Below, in pieces: positions 54,527 through 64,000 of a DNA stretch of 64,000 nucleotides (the stretch's first letter is position 1; the number at the start of each line of letters is the position of its first letter). The position numbers and the translations under genes were made by a program. The stretch comes from Lunularia cruciata (Eukaryota > Streptophyta > Marchantiopsida > Lunulariales > Lunulariaceae): contig OX419762.1 of the NCBI GenBank assembly GCA_948567375.1, positions 55,595,034 to 55,659,033 of the forward strand, in the 5' to 3' direction. Below the pieces are notes generated by a model, which made no database searches, had not been told where the DNA came from, and worked only from the letters and a program-made list of their open reading frames with translations.

Positions 54527-57518
54527 AATTAAGTTGAAACAATGATCACTAAGCTACAACACTTTGCCTTACTCAACTTCAAAAATATAAATATTAAACA
54601 CTAAAACAATGCAAATGCCTCTTTAAATAGGCAAAGCACTTTGGAATAGTCATCTAACTACAAACCATTTTAATTGCTACTTTACTAACCTGCAAATCCA
54701 ATATGACATTCCAATTCTTCATATCTACCTCTTCAAATCTCAAATCTATTACTAATCCAATCTAGTTTCTACCTCCACTTTGGCTTCCATGCCCAAATTA
54801 CCTTCAATTGCTTCTTCTACTTTGGGTTCAGCTACAACTTCTTTTATTTTTGTCATATCTTTAGTTTGAATTGCAATTGAAGTCAAAACTATACTATTGA
54901 CCTTCTTCTTCTCTAGTCTAACTTCTTCAGTGATCTTGAGTAACTCACCTAAAGACACTTGTACTCCTATCTCACTTACATTGCTTCAAGTTCCTACTTT
55001 CACATTACTCCAAAGCTCCTCTAATTTGGATTTCACTAAGTCTATCCTAAGACAAATATTGTCTCCTATCTCTAATATCTTCCTATCTATTCTCTTTCTC
55101 TTAAGCAAATCAACAACTTATTCATATCCACTTATTTTTCTTTTGCTTCCTTGTCTACTACACTAATAACTTCAACTCGTGCAATGTTGCTTCCTCCATC
55201 TTCACTTTTGTCTTCTCTCGACCCTGTTTTTTGCTTCCAACTCATTTAGATACATCTTCAACTTGTCCTCAAATTTGGCTTTCAGTGCTTCTTTCTCCTC
55301 CATGTATTGGACAAGCGGGGTCTCCACACTTCTGAGTGGGGTCTCCACACACTTCACTCCACAGTCCTTGCAACCTCTCCTCTTCTTGATTTTGAACTAT
55401 CAACTCACACTCCCAGGCCCAATCCTTCTCTTCTGCAACCTTTCTTAGGCTCTCTAGTTCTTGCTCCATCACAACTACCATTTCCTTTGAGTGTATTGCC
55501 TCCAATTGTGCATCAATGAATTCATCCTTCAAGTTCTCAAATGCTGCCTTTTGATCCTTCAATTCTTAAGCTTATTGCTTGAGTTCTTTGCCGTGCTTCA
55601 CAAAGCTCTCCTATAGATGATCAAAGGTCTTCCTCTAAAGAACAATATCAACCCAAAGTTCTTTGGCTTCTTCCTCTCCCCAGCTTTACTTTTTCCTTAA
55701 CTCCTAGACTTCTTTGTTCAAGAACTTCAATACTTCCAGCTCATCCTTCACTTCAGGATGTACTCTCTTTAGATCCTCCTTCTTGTGCAATTGCAACAAC
55801 AAAGGATAGACAATCTTTATAAGATAGGCTACTCCATTGAACTCTTCTTTGTCTTTTATTTCTTTAGCTTTGATCTTCCTTTCTTTGGCTAGTGCCTTAC
55901 CCCAAAGTCTTGATCTCACCTTCAACATCATTTCCTTTGAGTTTTCTTCTTCTTCCTTGGCTTTACTTGGTCCTATAGTTGTGACTTGCAAACTTCTCTT
56001 CAATCTCAAGCCTCTCAAAAACACCAAGGCCAATTCTTCTTCTTGCTCTTCTTCCAACTCCACCGCAGGTAATTCCAAACATGAGGCATCTCCTCCCGCC
56101 ATACAATCAATCACCACATGGAACTCGTCATTCTCTTCTCTAGCCACTTCATCCATCAAGTGTTGGACTTTGGGATCTCTTTCACTCTCATTGATAGACT
56201 CTTTACTTTGCAATGTGAGCTCTTCTTCTTCCTTTGAGTCTTCACACTTTGACTTAGCTTCCCCTTCTGATTCTTCCTTTGATGATAGGTTCTTCACCAC
56301 CACCATCTCTTGTTGTGGGTTTAGCCTCCTCTTCTTTTGTGGCTGAACTGGTGACACTCTTTCTTTGGGTCTACCTTGCTTCCTTGGCCTTGAGATATCC
56401 ACCAATAATATCTTCTCCTTCCTTGTCTTGATGTAGTGTTCATCACCTTCATGGAATTTCACTTATAAAATATTGTTCATCCGTATCTGCAACTTTTTGT
56501 AAATTGGGGTGAAAGTGTGACACTATCCTTACTTTCTCCTCCAAGCTGATTAGGTTAGTTCCTAAATAGAAATGTGCCATGAAGGGTACAAAGTAATGGG
56601 GTGGTAGGTCCATTTCCAATTTTTAATCATCTGACCTACTCTCTAATGAAAACACTTGGCCCAATTCATCACTTCTCTTGCAAACATCTGGTGAAAGAAC
56701 ACAACCTACTACTTCTTCTAAAAAATCCCACTTCTAATAGAAGATGACTCCTCCTACTTCTCTTGCTTTTCTAATCAAGACTAATCTCCAATCCAACTCA
56801 GTCCACCAAACCAGATTTCCTTTCTTCTCCTCTATCTTGGGGCCATCTTTGCAATTGTTGGTAGCAATTTTTGCCATGAAACCTAGAAAGCTCAAATTCT
56901 AGTTCCATGACAAAAAAGTGATGCAAAGTGTGCTCAAGACTTTGATTCTTTCCACTATGTCTAATCTATGTATTGCAAGACTCCTCATTAAACTCTACTA
57001 CCCTTTGGTGGCAGCATGTGCTTTCTAACTCTTGGTCTCTAAAAGAGAAAACCCTCCCCGAAGCCCAAGATACTAACTCCTTCAGGACAATTATTGAGAA
57101 GCATATGATGTTGTCATGACATTTCAAAGCTCCCTTGACAAAGCCTCAATCTATAGTTTTTCACTGCATGGTCAATCTTTAGTTGATATTCAATTAACAC
57201 ATAGAGATTTTGCATGTCTATTTTCCATCACTCTGACTTGAAGTAGCCATTTTCTTTACCCATACTTTCTTGATTGGCTACACCCAAAGAAAAGTTATTA
57301 CAGGTTCTTTGGATTGGGTTGCACATCCCGATGCAAAGTATCCTTACTTTGCATAAGTCTAGCCAGAGTCCTTCTAACTCTAACACAAGGTCAGCTCTTT
57401 GGGTCTATGCCAGACACACACGATTCTCCTCTTTTCTTCTTCATTAAGCTGCAATTTGGCTTCAATAATACTCTTCTTCTTTAAAAATTGTCAAAAACAA
57501 AAAAATGTGGGTAACACA
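54527..57518 (-). mobile_element. Family A 5' LTR, truncated at its 3' end
   Basis: In element sense it starts TGTGTTACCCACATTTTTTT at 57518 and runs through the U3 ORF to the tail, ending at about 54527 near AATTAAGTTGAAACAATGATC; the last ~570 bp of the LTR are missing. It pairs with the 3' LTR at 48043-51812. Flanks (AGAGC left of 48043; GTAGA right of 57518) do not form a target duplication. Confidence 0.75.
54752..57179 (-). pseudogene. Family A U3 ORF in truncated 5' LTR
   Basis: From an ATG near 57179 to EVETRLD at 54752. The acidic/basic middle is the best part: 55704-56462 is open for 252 codons (HEGDEHYIKTRKEKILLVDI, then Pro/Lys-rich, LTLQSKESINESERD and the LELPAVELEEEQEEELALVF stretch, ending ELEVLKFLNKEV). 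Coiled coil: 55269-55562 (AVVMEQELESLRKVAEEKDW-like) and the closing block 54752-54958 (MSLGELLKITEEVRLEKKKV). The N-terminal domain, 56470-57180, has many stops. Order and spacing match the other copies. Confidence 0.7.
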
Positions 57519-57700
57519 GTAGAGGAGCAAATGACAAAGATCAAGCTACACAAGTTAAAGTTGTAGGTACAACCCCTTAGTATGAAGAAATTTGAAGACT
57601 TATGGATGGATGACTTAAATCTAAAACTCAAGGAACATGTAGATAGGAAATTCATTGAGTCCTTGTGGTTCCTTAAAGCTAGAAATAGCTGGCTACAATG
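57519..57700 (+). pseudogene. Fragment of another family A U3 ORF
   Basis: Plus strand reads EEQMTKIKLHKLKL, a stop, then KKFEDLWMDDLNLKLKEHVD and RKFIESLW, which matches the block before RDRVDRKILEV in the other copies. Joined directly to the LTR start at 57518. Confidence 0.5.
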
Positions 57701-59502
57701 AGATGATTGAACTTTTGTTTAGAGCAATCAGAGGCAAAGGAAGCTCTTTGTAATAGTATTATTCTTGCATGAACCCTTCAAAGAATAGTTCTTTGTGGTA
57801 ATAATCTTTGGAATAAGGAGAAATCCAAAGACAACAAAGTAGGAAGCTTCTTGTGAGAAGAACATCTTTTGAGAACACATGGATTGTTAATATCAGTGTA
57901 TAGGTAATCATGATATGATAAGAAAAAATAAGGAGATAACTAGTGTATAGTAAAGATGATGACAAGTGCAATTTTTATAAAACTTTTCATTGTCTCAACT
58001 ATTAGATCTTCTTTACAAGTGCCACATCAGAATCTTGAGTAACCTTCATCTCCATGTTTTAGTTGGATTGGCCTAATCCAATAGTTGAGGGTATGGGACA
58101 CTATGGGAAAGAGGAAATGACAAGATAGTCCTTACGTCACTATCATCAAGATACCATGTGGCTGGCTATGTCAAGGAATGTATATTTTGTAGAAGCTAAA
58201 GGGCACATAGGTGTGATAGACCTACGAGCCATTTCTAAGTTGTGTTTAAAGGTAAAGCCCTTTCCTTGGTAGAGCCAAGATCACTATGGAAATCATGACC
58301 ATAATTCCTCCTTGAACCAAGTGAAAGGCCGATCATGCAAGGACTATCTTGTCCCTTCTTGATTCCCATAGCATCTTGTACCCTCCACAAAAGGAATGGG
58401 CCAACCTACTAACTTTTTTGGTGCCATGCTGCCTGATATATATGTCCTCTCCACTACTCTATACAACTTTCTCAGGACGTGTTTATTCTACTCCATGCCA
58501 CAAGGACCTTGCATTTTTAAGCCTAGGGGAAGCATTACCTCCCACATTTACAAGTTCTCTGCTAATCTTTAGATTTAACCACTATTGCAAAGAAGGCCTT
58601 TCATGGCAAGCAATTCTGCCCAAAGAAAACCATACACACTAACACCATAGCTTGTGGCCACAAAAGTTCCCCCAATGGCAATAACATACATCTTAGCTCC
58701 AGTGTTCCATGCAACTATTGCTACAATTGCATCAACCTTAGGAGGAAACAATTTTATAACCCCTAGAATAGTAATGTTAACCAAGCAAGAAGACTTTAAG
58801 GAATTCTTATATATGTTTCAAAATATCTACATGACATGGAATATCTTGAAGATACCACTAGGGCATGAAAAATTGGCCAATGTTTCATTAGAGTCCTACA
58901 ACATTGTTTAGTGGCCTAACCATAGCTACACAAACAAGTTATGTGTTGATATAAGATGAAGAATGATAAGAATACATATTGGCAATGTGGCAAGAACAAC
59001 TCTAAGACAAGATTAATAGGATTTACAAAGGACACAATGAAACCATACAAGCATTTATTTCAAGGTTCCAATGCATATCATCAATGATCACACAAACCCT
59101 AGATCCTACTATGGCTCTAAATTGGTTTAAGGATGCATTCCCTAAAGATATTCAAAAGTTCCTCATCTATAAAAAAGTTGCAACAAAAGGCCATGGATTC
59201 AAAGAAATATTATGTTGTGCTCAAACTAACAAGCAAGACATGGCCTTGCTTGACCCTTGCTCTAAAATACCAAGTTTGTAAAGGGATGTAACACATAATC
59301 CATATGTTGCTACATAGAGATTCCATCAGCCCAATAACTTCTATAGAAGAGTTCTTGTAGTTGCACCGGTCCAATACATGGCTCCCATGTAGTACCCATA
59401 TCTGATCATATGTCCACAACCTTACTAGTTCCTATATCTCAATCGGGACTACCAATTCCTATAGCTATCAATGTTCTTGCGGCAATCATCAAGGTAGAGG
59501 AC
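57701..59502. other. Unassigned region; weak Gag-like frames on the plus strand
   Basis: No clear gene. Plus-strand frames at 58790-58911 (KQEDFKEFLYMFQNIYMTWN, HEKLANVSLESYN) and 59084-59281 (LDPTMALNWFKDAFPKDIQK) have the look of a retroelement Gag capsid domain, broken by stops. The remainder (57700-58650, 59290-59500) shows nothing recognisable. Confidence 0.35.
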
Positions 59503-60080
59503 TATTCCAAGTTTCAAACTTGTGTGTGTGTTTGTGAGTGTTCAGAGAAGTTCAAAGTGCAAGTATGAGTGTTAGATATTGGATTCTATAGCTTTGATTT
59601 CATTTTGTGTGCTTGATCCTTAGTGGATCAAAGCAATGCCTTGACAAAATTATGAGGAATCGTAGTTTTGTAGTATTCTACATTGGTGAGTGCAACCCTA
59701 GATTGATACTTGGAAGTATCAATCTAGGGTAATTTTGATTGAGGAAGTTGTCTCTTTAATTGAGGGGTGGAACAAAATTCCAAGGCAAAGTCATTTCATG
59801 GTAAAGTAGCCTTCTATGGGAAAATTGAATCATCACAATCAATATCAATTTTAAAAGGATTTGAAGAATTGTGATTATGGGTGTTGTGATTTGTGACAAG
59901 ATTGCAATCTAGTGCTTACTCTCTTTTGCATATGGTTTCTACCCAAGAGACCAAAGACAAAACCAAAAAGAACTGTTTGGTTACTATTTACTTTGTATTT
60001 TACAATTTTTGACCGATATCTTAAAGAAAAAATGATAACTTACTAATTACCGCAAAAGTGAAACTTGTTGGGTTGTCACA
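59503..60080 (+). mobile_element. Family A LTR tail fragment
   Basis: Begins with the CCAAGTTTCAAACTTGTGTG block and ends GGGTTGTCACA at 60080. It lacks U3 and the TATA-like box. Confidence 0.7.
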
Positions 60081-60578
60081 CATTGTTTCTTTGGTGAGTG
60101 ATACAAACTAATCCCAAAGATCCTCCAAAATCTTGAGCATCATTGTAATTTTCTTCTCATTCTCCTTGTTACTATAAGGGTTCTATACCTCAATGGTGAT
60201 TTCTTCTTGCAATTTCTTCTTGTTGGTGGCCTGCTCCTCCTTCTCCTTCCAAGAACCTCCCACAAGAACTTCAATTTGAGTCCAATCTACTTTTTGTATT
60301 CTTCCATCATTACTTTTAGTGTGGTATACATACCTTGCTCAATTTCTACTTCCTACGATAGTCAAAAAACCTTTGCAGTTTGGTCATACAATCATCTTTT
60401 AACCACATTTGGTGTACATAACTTGCAATCCAAAGAACACTCATCTCTTCTTGCAACATTTGGACCTCCTCTTCTTGAACTTTTTTTGCACATTCAAGCA
60501 CAAAGTCTCCCTCTTCAACTCCTTTGACTCTTGCAGCAAGGTATCTCCTCTAATAAACTCCTCCTTGTATAGGTTTTG
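60081..60578 (-). pseudogene. Probable diverged U3 ORF fragment, opposite strand
   Basis: Minus-strand pieces (MMEEYKKVDWTQIEVLVGG, KEKEEQATNKKKLQEEI, KKITMMLKILEDLWDQ-like) follow the same order as the LTR-ORF coiled coil (ELKAMLSTEAK, then ETRKRKAKD, then DLVKSELEKLW). Identity is low, so the assignment is tentative. It lies between two plus-strand LTR pieces. Confidence 0.35.
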
Positions 60579-61490
60579 TGTGGTACCCACATTCTTCATT
60601 TTTGATAATTTTTAAAGAAGAACTGCATTGTTAAAAACAAAGGAAGGCTAAATGAAGAAGAAACAAGAAGAATCATGTGTCTGGCATAGACCCAAAATCA
60701 ACCTCAGATTAGAGTCAAAAGGACTTGGGATGGACTTAAGGCAATATGGACCCAAAGTAAGAACATTTTTCATCAGGATGTGCAACCTGATTTGAAGAAC
60801 TTGTAATAAATTTTCCTTGGGTCTAACCAATCAAGGAAGTATGTGTAAAAGAAGGGACTACCTTGAGGATCAAGATGATATTGAGAGTGATAAAAAATAA
60901 ACTTGCAGAATTGGCGTGTCAATTGAAGATTGACTGAAGAATGACAAATCAATGAAACACTATAAGATTGAGACTTTGTTGAGGAAGTTCTGAAATGTCA
61001 CAATGATATCCCATGCCTTCCAATAGTTGTCTCAAAGGAGTTAGGATCTTGATTTTTAGGGAGAGTTTGATCTTCAGAGACTGAGAGTGAAGAAGCATAT
61101 GATGCCACCAAAAGGAAGTAAGAAAAATGTGGCGAGGGGTCTTGCAAGTTGTCAATTAGATGTAGTGGCAAGGATCAAATTCTTGAGCGAACTTTGCATC
61201 ACCTTTCTAGCATGGAACTAGAATTTGAGCTTTCCATGGTTCATGGCAGAAATTGATGCCAACGATTGTGAAGATGGTCCCAAGATAGAGGTAAAGAGAG
61301 GAAATCTGACTTGATAGACTAAGTCAGATTGGATATTAGTCTTGGGGAGAGAATCAAGGGAAATAGGAGAAGTCACTTTCTATTGGAAGTGTGATTCTTC
61401 AAAAGAAACTGCCAAGGTGAAGAACTCTTTCAATGTGCCTTGCACCAAGAATGGGTACAAGGTGGATACTTATAGAGACCCAATACAAAG
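60579..61490 (+). mobile_element. Family A LTR 5' end (start of U3), truncated
   Basis: Starts TGTGGTACCCACATTCTTCA at 60579, with the conserved AATTTTTAAAGAAGAACTGCATTG block. It holds the N-terminal part of the U3 ORF. At about 61490 the sequence switches to pol, which would not be adjacent in an intact element. Confidence 0.75.
60941..61490 (+). pseudogene. Family A U3 ORF, N-terminal part
   Basis: From the ATG at 60941 (MTNQ). Recognisable: ILIFRESLIFRD region near 61050, WNFEFSMVHGR-like near 61220-61250, SDWILVLGRESREIGEVTFY near 61330-61390, and CTKNGYKVDTYRDPIQR at 61440-61490, the last 50 codons being open. It is cut by the junction to pol. Confidence 0.6.
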
Positions 61491-64000
61491 GTTTCCCATC
61501 TTGGGGAAACCACTTCATTTGAAGATGATAATGAATCCCAAGATTCCTCCTCATCTTCCTTTGAGGACTTGGACAATGCAATCCATGTGAATTATCTCAA
61601 ATGCTGCAAAGTGGATGTTGAAGAGGAAAACCTAGACAAGGTGTCCTCATGTAGTAGTGACATGGAGGAAGTGTAACAACTTTGCTCAACTCAGCTTAAG
61701 CCAAGTCAGGCATGTGGAAGAAGTTATCAACCCCAATGATTGTCAAGACATAATCTTGGAAGAAGGCAAAGTGCTCAAAATATCCAAGACTATTTTGTTC
61801 AAGGAATTGGAAGCTTACACTCAGCTGTTTAGAGAATACCAAGACATGTTTTCCTGGTCAATTGAGCAAATGCTAGGAATTCCTAGAAAATTTGGGGAGC
61901 ATCAAATTGATTTGATTGAAGGTGTAGTTCCTATTTGTCAATGGCAATACCATTTCAAACCCAAAGTACTCTCTCCTCATGAAGGATAAAACTGATAAAT
62001 ATTTGGGAGTTGGAATCATATTCCTAGTCTTGAGTAGTGAATGGGTATCCCCAATTGTCATCATTTTGAAGAAGAAGACATGGAAGATTTAGGGTGTGCC
62101 AAGATTTGTGCAAGTTGAATGCAATTACAAAGAAGGATCATCATCCATTGCCATTTACAAACATGATTTTGGATCAAGTAGCAGGTCATCTTTACTATAG
62201 TTTTCTTGATGGATTTTCTGGATATAACCAAGTGTCCATTCAAGAAGAAAACAAAGACAAGCTACATTTACTACCAATTGGAGCACATATGCATATAATC
62301 AGATGCCTTTTGGGTTATATAATGCTCCAACTATGTTTCAGCAGATGATGAATGCTATTTTTTAAGGACTTCTTGAGGAAGTTTGTGGAAGTGAATACTG
62401 ATGACTTTTGTGTGTTTGGAAGAAGGGAAGTACACCTAGATTACCTCCACCAAATGTTTGGTAGGTGTTGCACTGCATGATTTTTTTGACACTTGGAAAA
62501 ATATTTCATTTTGATGACTAAAGAAATCCTATTTGGACATCGGGGTCAAGCCATGGAATTGAGGTTGATGATGAGAATGTTAAGATTTTAAAAGCCTTGG
62601 AAACTCCCAATACTATTTGAGAGCTAAGAGCCTTCACAGATCATATTGGATACTAAAGGTGCTTCGTAGCTGATTATGCGGTGTTGGCTTCACCCTTAAC
62701 AAAGTTGCTTAAGAAGTCCAAGGAATATCTACGGGCGCAAAAGCAAGAAGAAGCATTCTACGTATTGAAAACAAGATTGGTAGAAGCACCAATCATGAGG
62801 GCTCCAAATTAGAATGCTCTTTTTCATGTGTATGTGGATACTTAATTTATGGCAATAGGAGTATTCCTTAGTCAAGAGGACAAGAAGAAGAAGGACTGCA
62901 ATATATATTATGCTAGTAGGCAATTATGAGCTACAAACAGGAATTATACCCCAATGGAACCTTGAGAACTCAAAATGGTGTATACCTGCAAGAAGTTATG
63001 GCACTACTTGGTGAGTATGAGTTCTTTTCCATGTGGATCAGTATGCATTGCAATACTTAGTAAAGCAATCTGATTTTTTGGGATGGATTGCACCTTGGAT
63101 TCTCTTACTACAAGAAATTCACATATATGGTGTAGGAAAAAAGCTTGTAAATGCAGACTTCCTATCCAATTGGAAATCTAGGAATAAAACCTAGAGATAG
63201 ATGGTTGTTTCCGGAGGACAATATGCATTGAAAAACATGGCTCAAAAAATCCTCATGGCTAGATACTGGTGGCCAATCATGTATAAGGATACAAAAGTGC
63301 ATATCAAAAAAATATGATGAGTATCAACATATGGAGAAACCTATGTCTACCACTCAATGGCCCTTCAAACCAATTTTGTGGTTGGCTTTATTTGAGAAAT
63401 GGGGTATTGGTTTTGCGGGTTCAATTCAACTAGTTATCCAGTTCACCATAAAATGGTACATTTTGGTATGCTCTTATTATGCAACTAAAATGATGGAGGT
63501 TGAAGCAACCTAAAAAGATGATGCCAAAAAAGTGGTGGAAATTTTATTTCAAAACATCATCTCAAGATATGGGTGTCCTTTGGAATTAGTTAGTGACCAA
63601 AGTACTCATTTTTTGAACTCACTCATGGAGGCCTTGACAAAATATTTTCGAATGAAACATCATAAGACAACCCCTTACAACCCAAAGGCAAATGGGTTGA
63701 CAAAGAAGGCTAATGGTTTACTTTGTAAGACTTTGAATAAATTACTAGTCAGTTCTGCCTATGATTGGGATACAAAGTTATCCATGGCTTTATGGGTGTA
63801 TCAAATGACTGAAAAGATCACCACCAAGTAGACTCTGAACTACTTAAAAAATGCATTGCATCTGATTTTATTAGTCAAATTTTAAGTGCAATCACATTGG
63901 GTGCTATCCAAGGAACAATTGTCAAAGGAAGAGAGTCAAGAACTTCAACTTCAATAGTTAATGTGGCTGAAAGAGAAGCAAGATGATGCATTGCAAAAAA
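61491..64000 (+). pseudogene. pol: Family A pol (+): linker, RT, RNase H, integrase; runs off the window
   Basis: Begins in the acidic linker before RT (SQDSSSSSFEDLDNA). The pre-RT segment 61657-61989 is open (VINPNDCQDIILEEGKVLKI, FREYQDMFSWS). RT: NAITKKDHHPLPFTN, FLDGFSGYNQVS, MPFGLYNAPTMFQ, VNTDDFCVFG, to about 62810. RNase H about 62820-63180. Integrase: FEKWGIGFAGSIQLV at 63400 (the first catalytic Asp is replaced: IGF instead of IDF), LVSDQSTHF at 63590, NGLTKKANG at 63700 (catalytic Glu replaced by Lys). The integrase C-terminus continues to the window edge (LSKEQLSKEESQELQ). Stops and frameshifts in RT and RNase H. Not functional. Confidence 0.85.

Noticed and set aside
57201-57518. 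A target-site duplication for the element 48043-57518
   Set aside because: Left flank AGAGC and right flank GTAGA do not match; the 5' LTR is truncated at its inner side and the outer junction may have been rearranged.

Overview
The window is nuclear DNA from a land plant with a large, repeat-rich genome (gymnosperm-like or fern-like; the sequence does not settle which). It is AT-rich and almost entirely Ty3/gypsy-class LTR retrotransposon sequence in nested layers. I can support one ordinary host gene, an intronless proline-rich secreted protein at 33519-33947 (-). No RNA gene and no CRISPR array was seen.

Family names used here are mine. Family B is a normal-looking Ty3/gypsy element. One copy, 13697-21501 (-), is complete and apparently young: 679-bp LTRs that read identical, GAAC target duplication, primer-binding-site-like and polypurine tracts, an intact 1608-codon Gag-Pol frame, and a separate upstream zinc-knuckle ORF. 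Older relics are an LTR at 5019-5700 (+) and a decayed gag-protease stretch at 25605-27660 (+). Family C is a gag-protease relic at 1-1973 (-).

Family A dominates and is the unusual system. Its LTR is about 3.78 kb, starting TGTGGTACCCAC and ending GGGTTGTCACA, and it carries a roughly 870-codon ORF inside U3: a conserved N-terminal domain, an acidic linker and a long coiled coil. The LTR limits rest on a solo LTR at 43844-47623 flanked by AGAGC duplications, on polypurine tracts abutting the LTR start at 9912 and 51813, and on a primer-site-like stretch beside the LTR end at 36909. In genomic RNA the 3' LTR would place this ORF downstream of pol, the position of an env-like or nef/sag-like gene.

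Layout: 1-1973 family C relic; 1974-4940 family A LTR (+); 5019-5700 family B LTR; 5701-7050 unassigned; 7051-24607 family A element (-) with 3' LTR, decayed pol and a 5' LTR split by the young family B element; 24608-30099 protease fragment, family A LTR pieces and family B gag fossil; 30687-31740 decayed Myb/SANT-like gene (-); 32396-35470 low-repeat island with the host gene; 35480-38733 family A gag plus partial 5' LTR (-); 38734-40877 unassigned, with a 32-bp palindrome; 40878-57518 a stack in which a (+) family A LTR is split by a solo LTR and then abuts a (-) family A element; 57519-60578 fragments; 60579-64000 family A LTR start joined to a pol (+) that runs off the window.

No family A copy here is autonomous: gag, protease and RT-integrase occur in different damaged copies, and every U3 ORF is broken. 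The family B copy is the only plausible recently mobile element.
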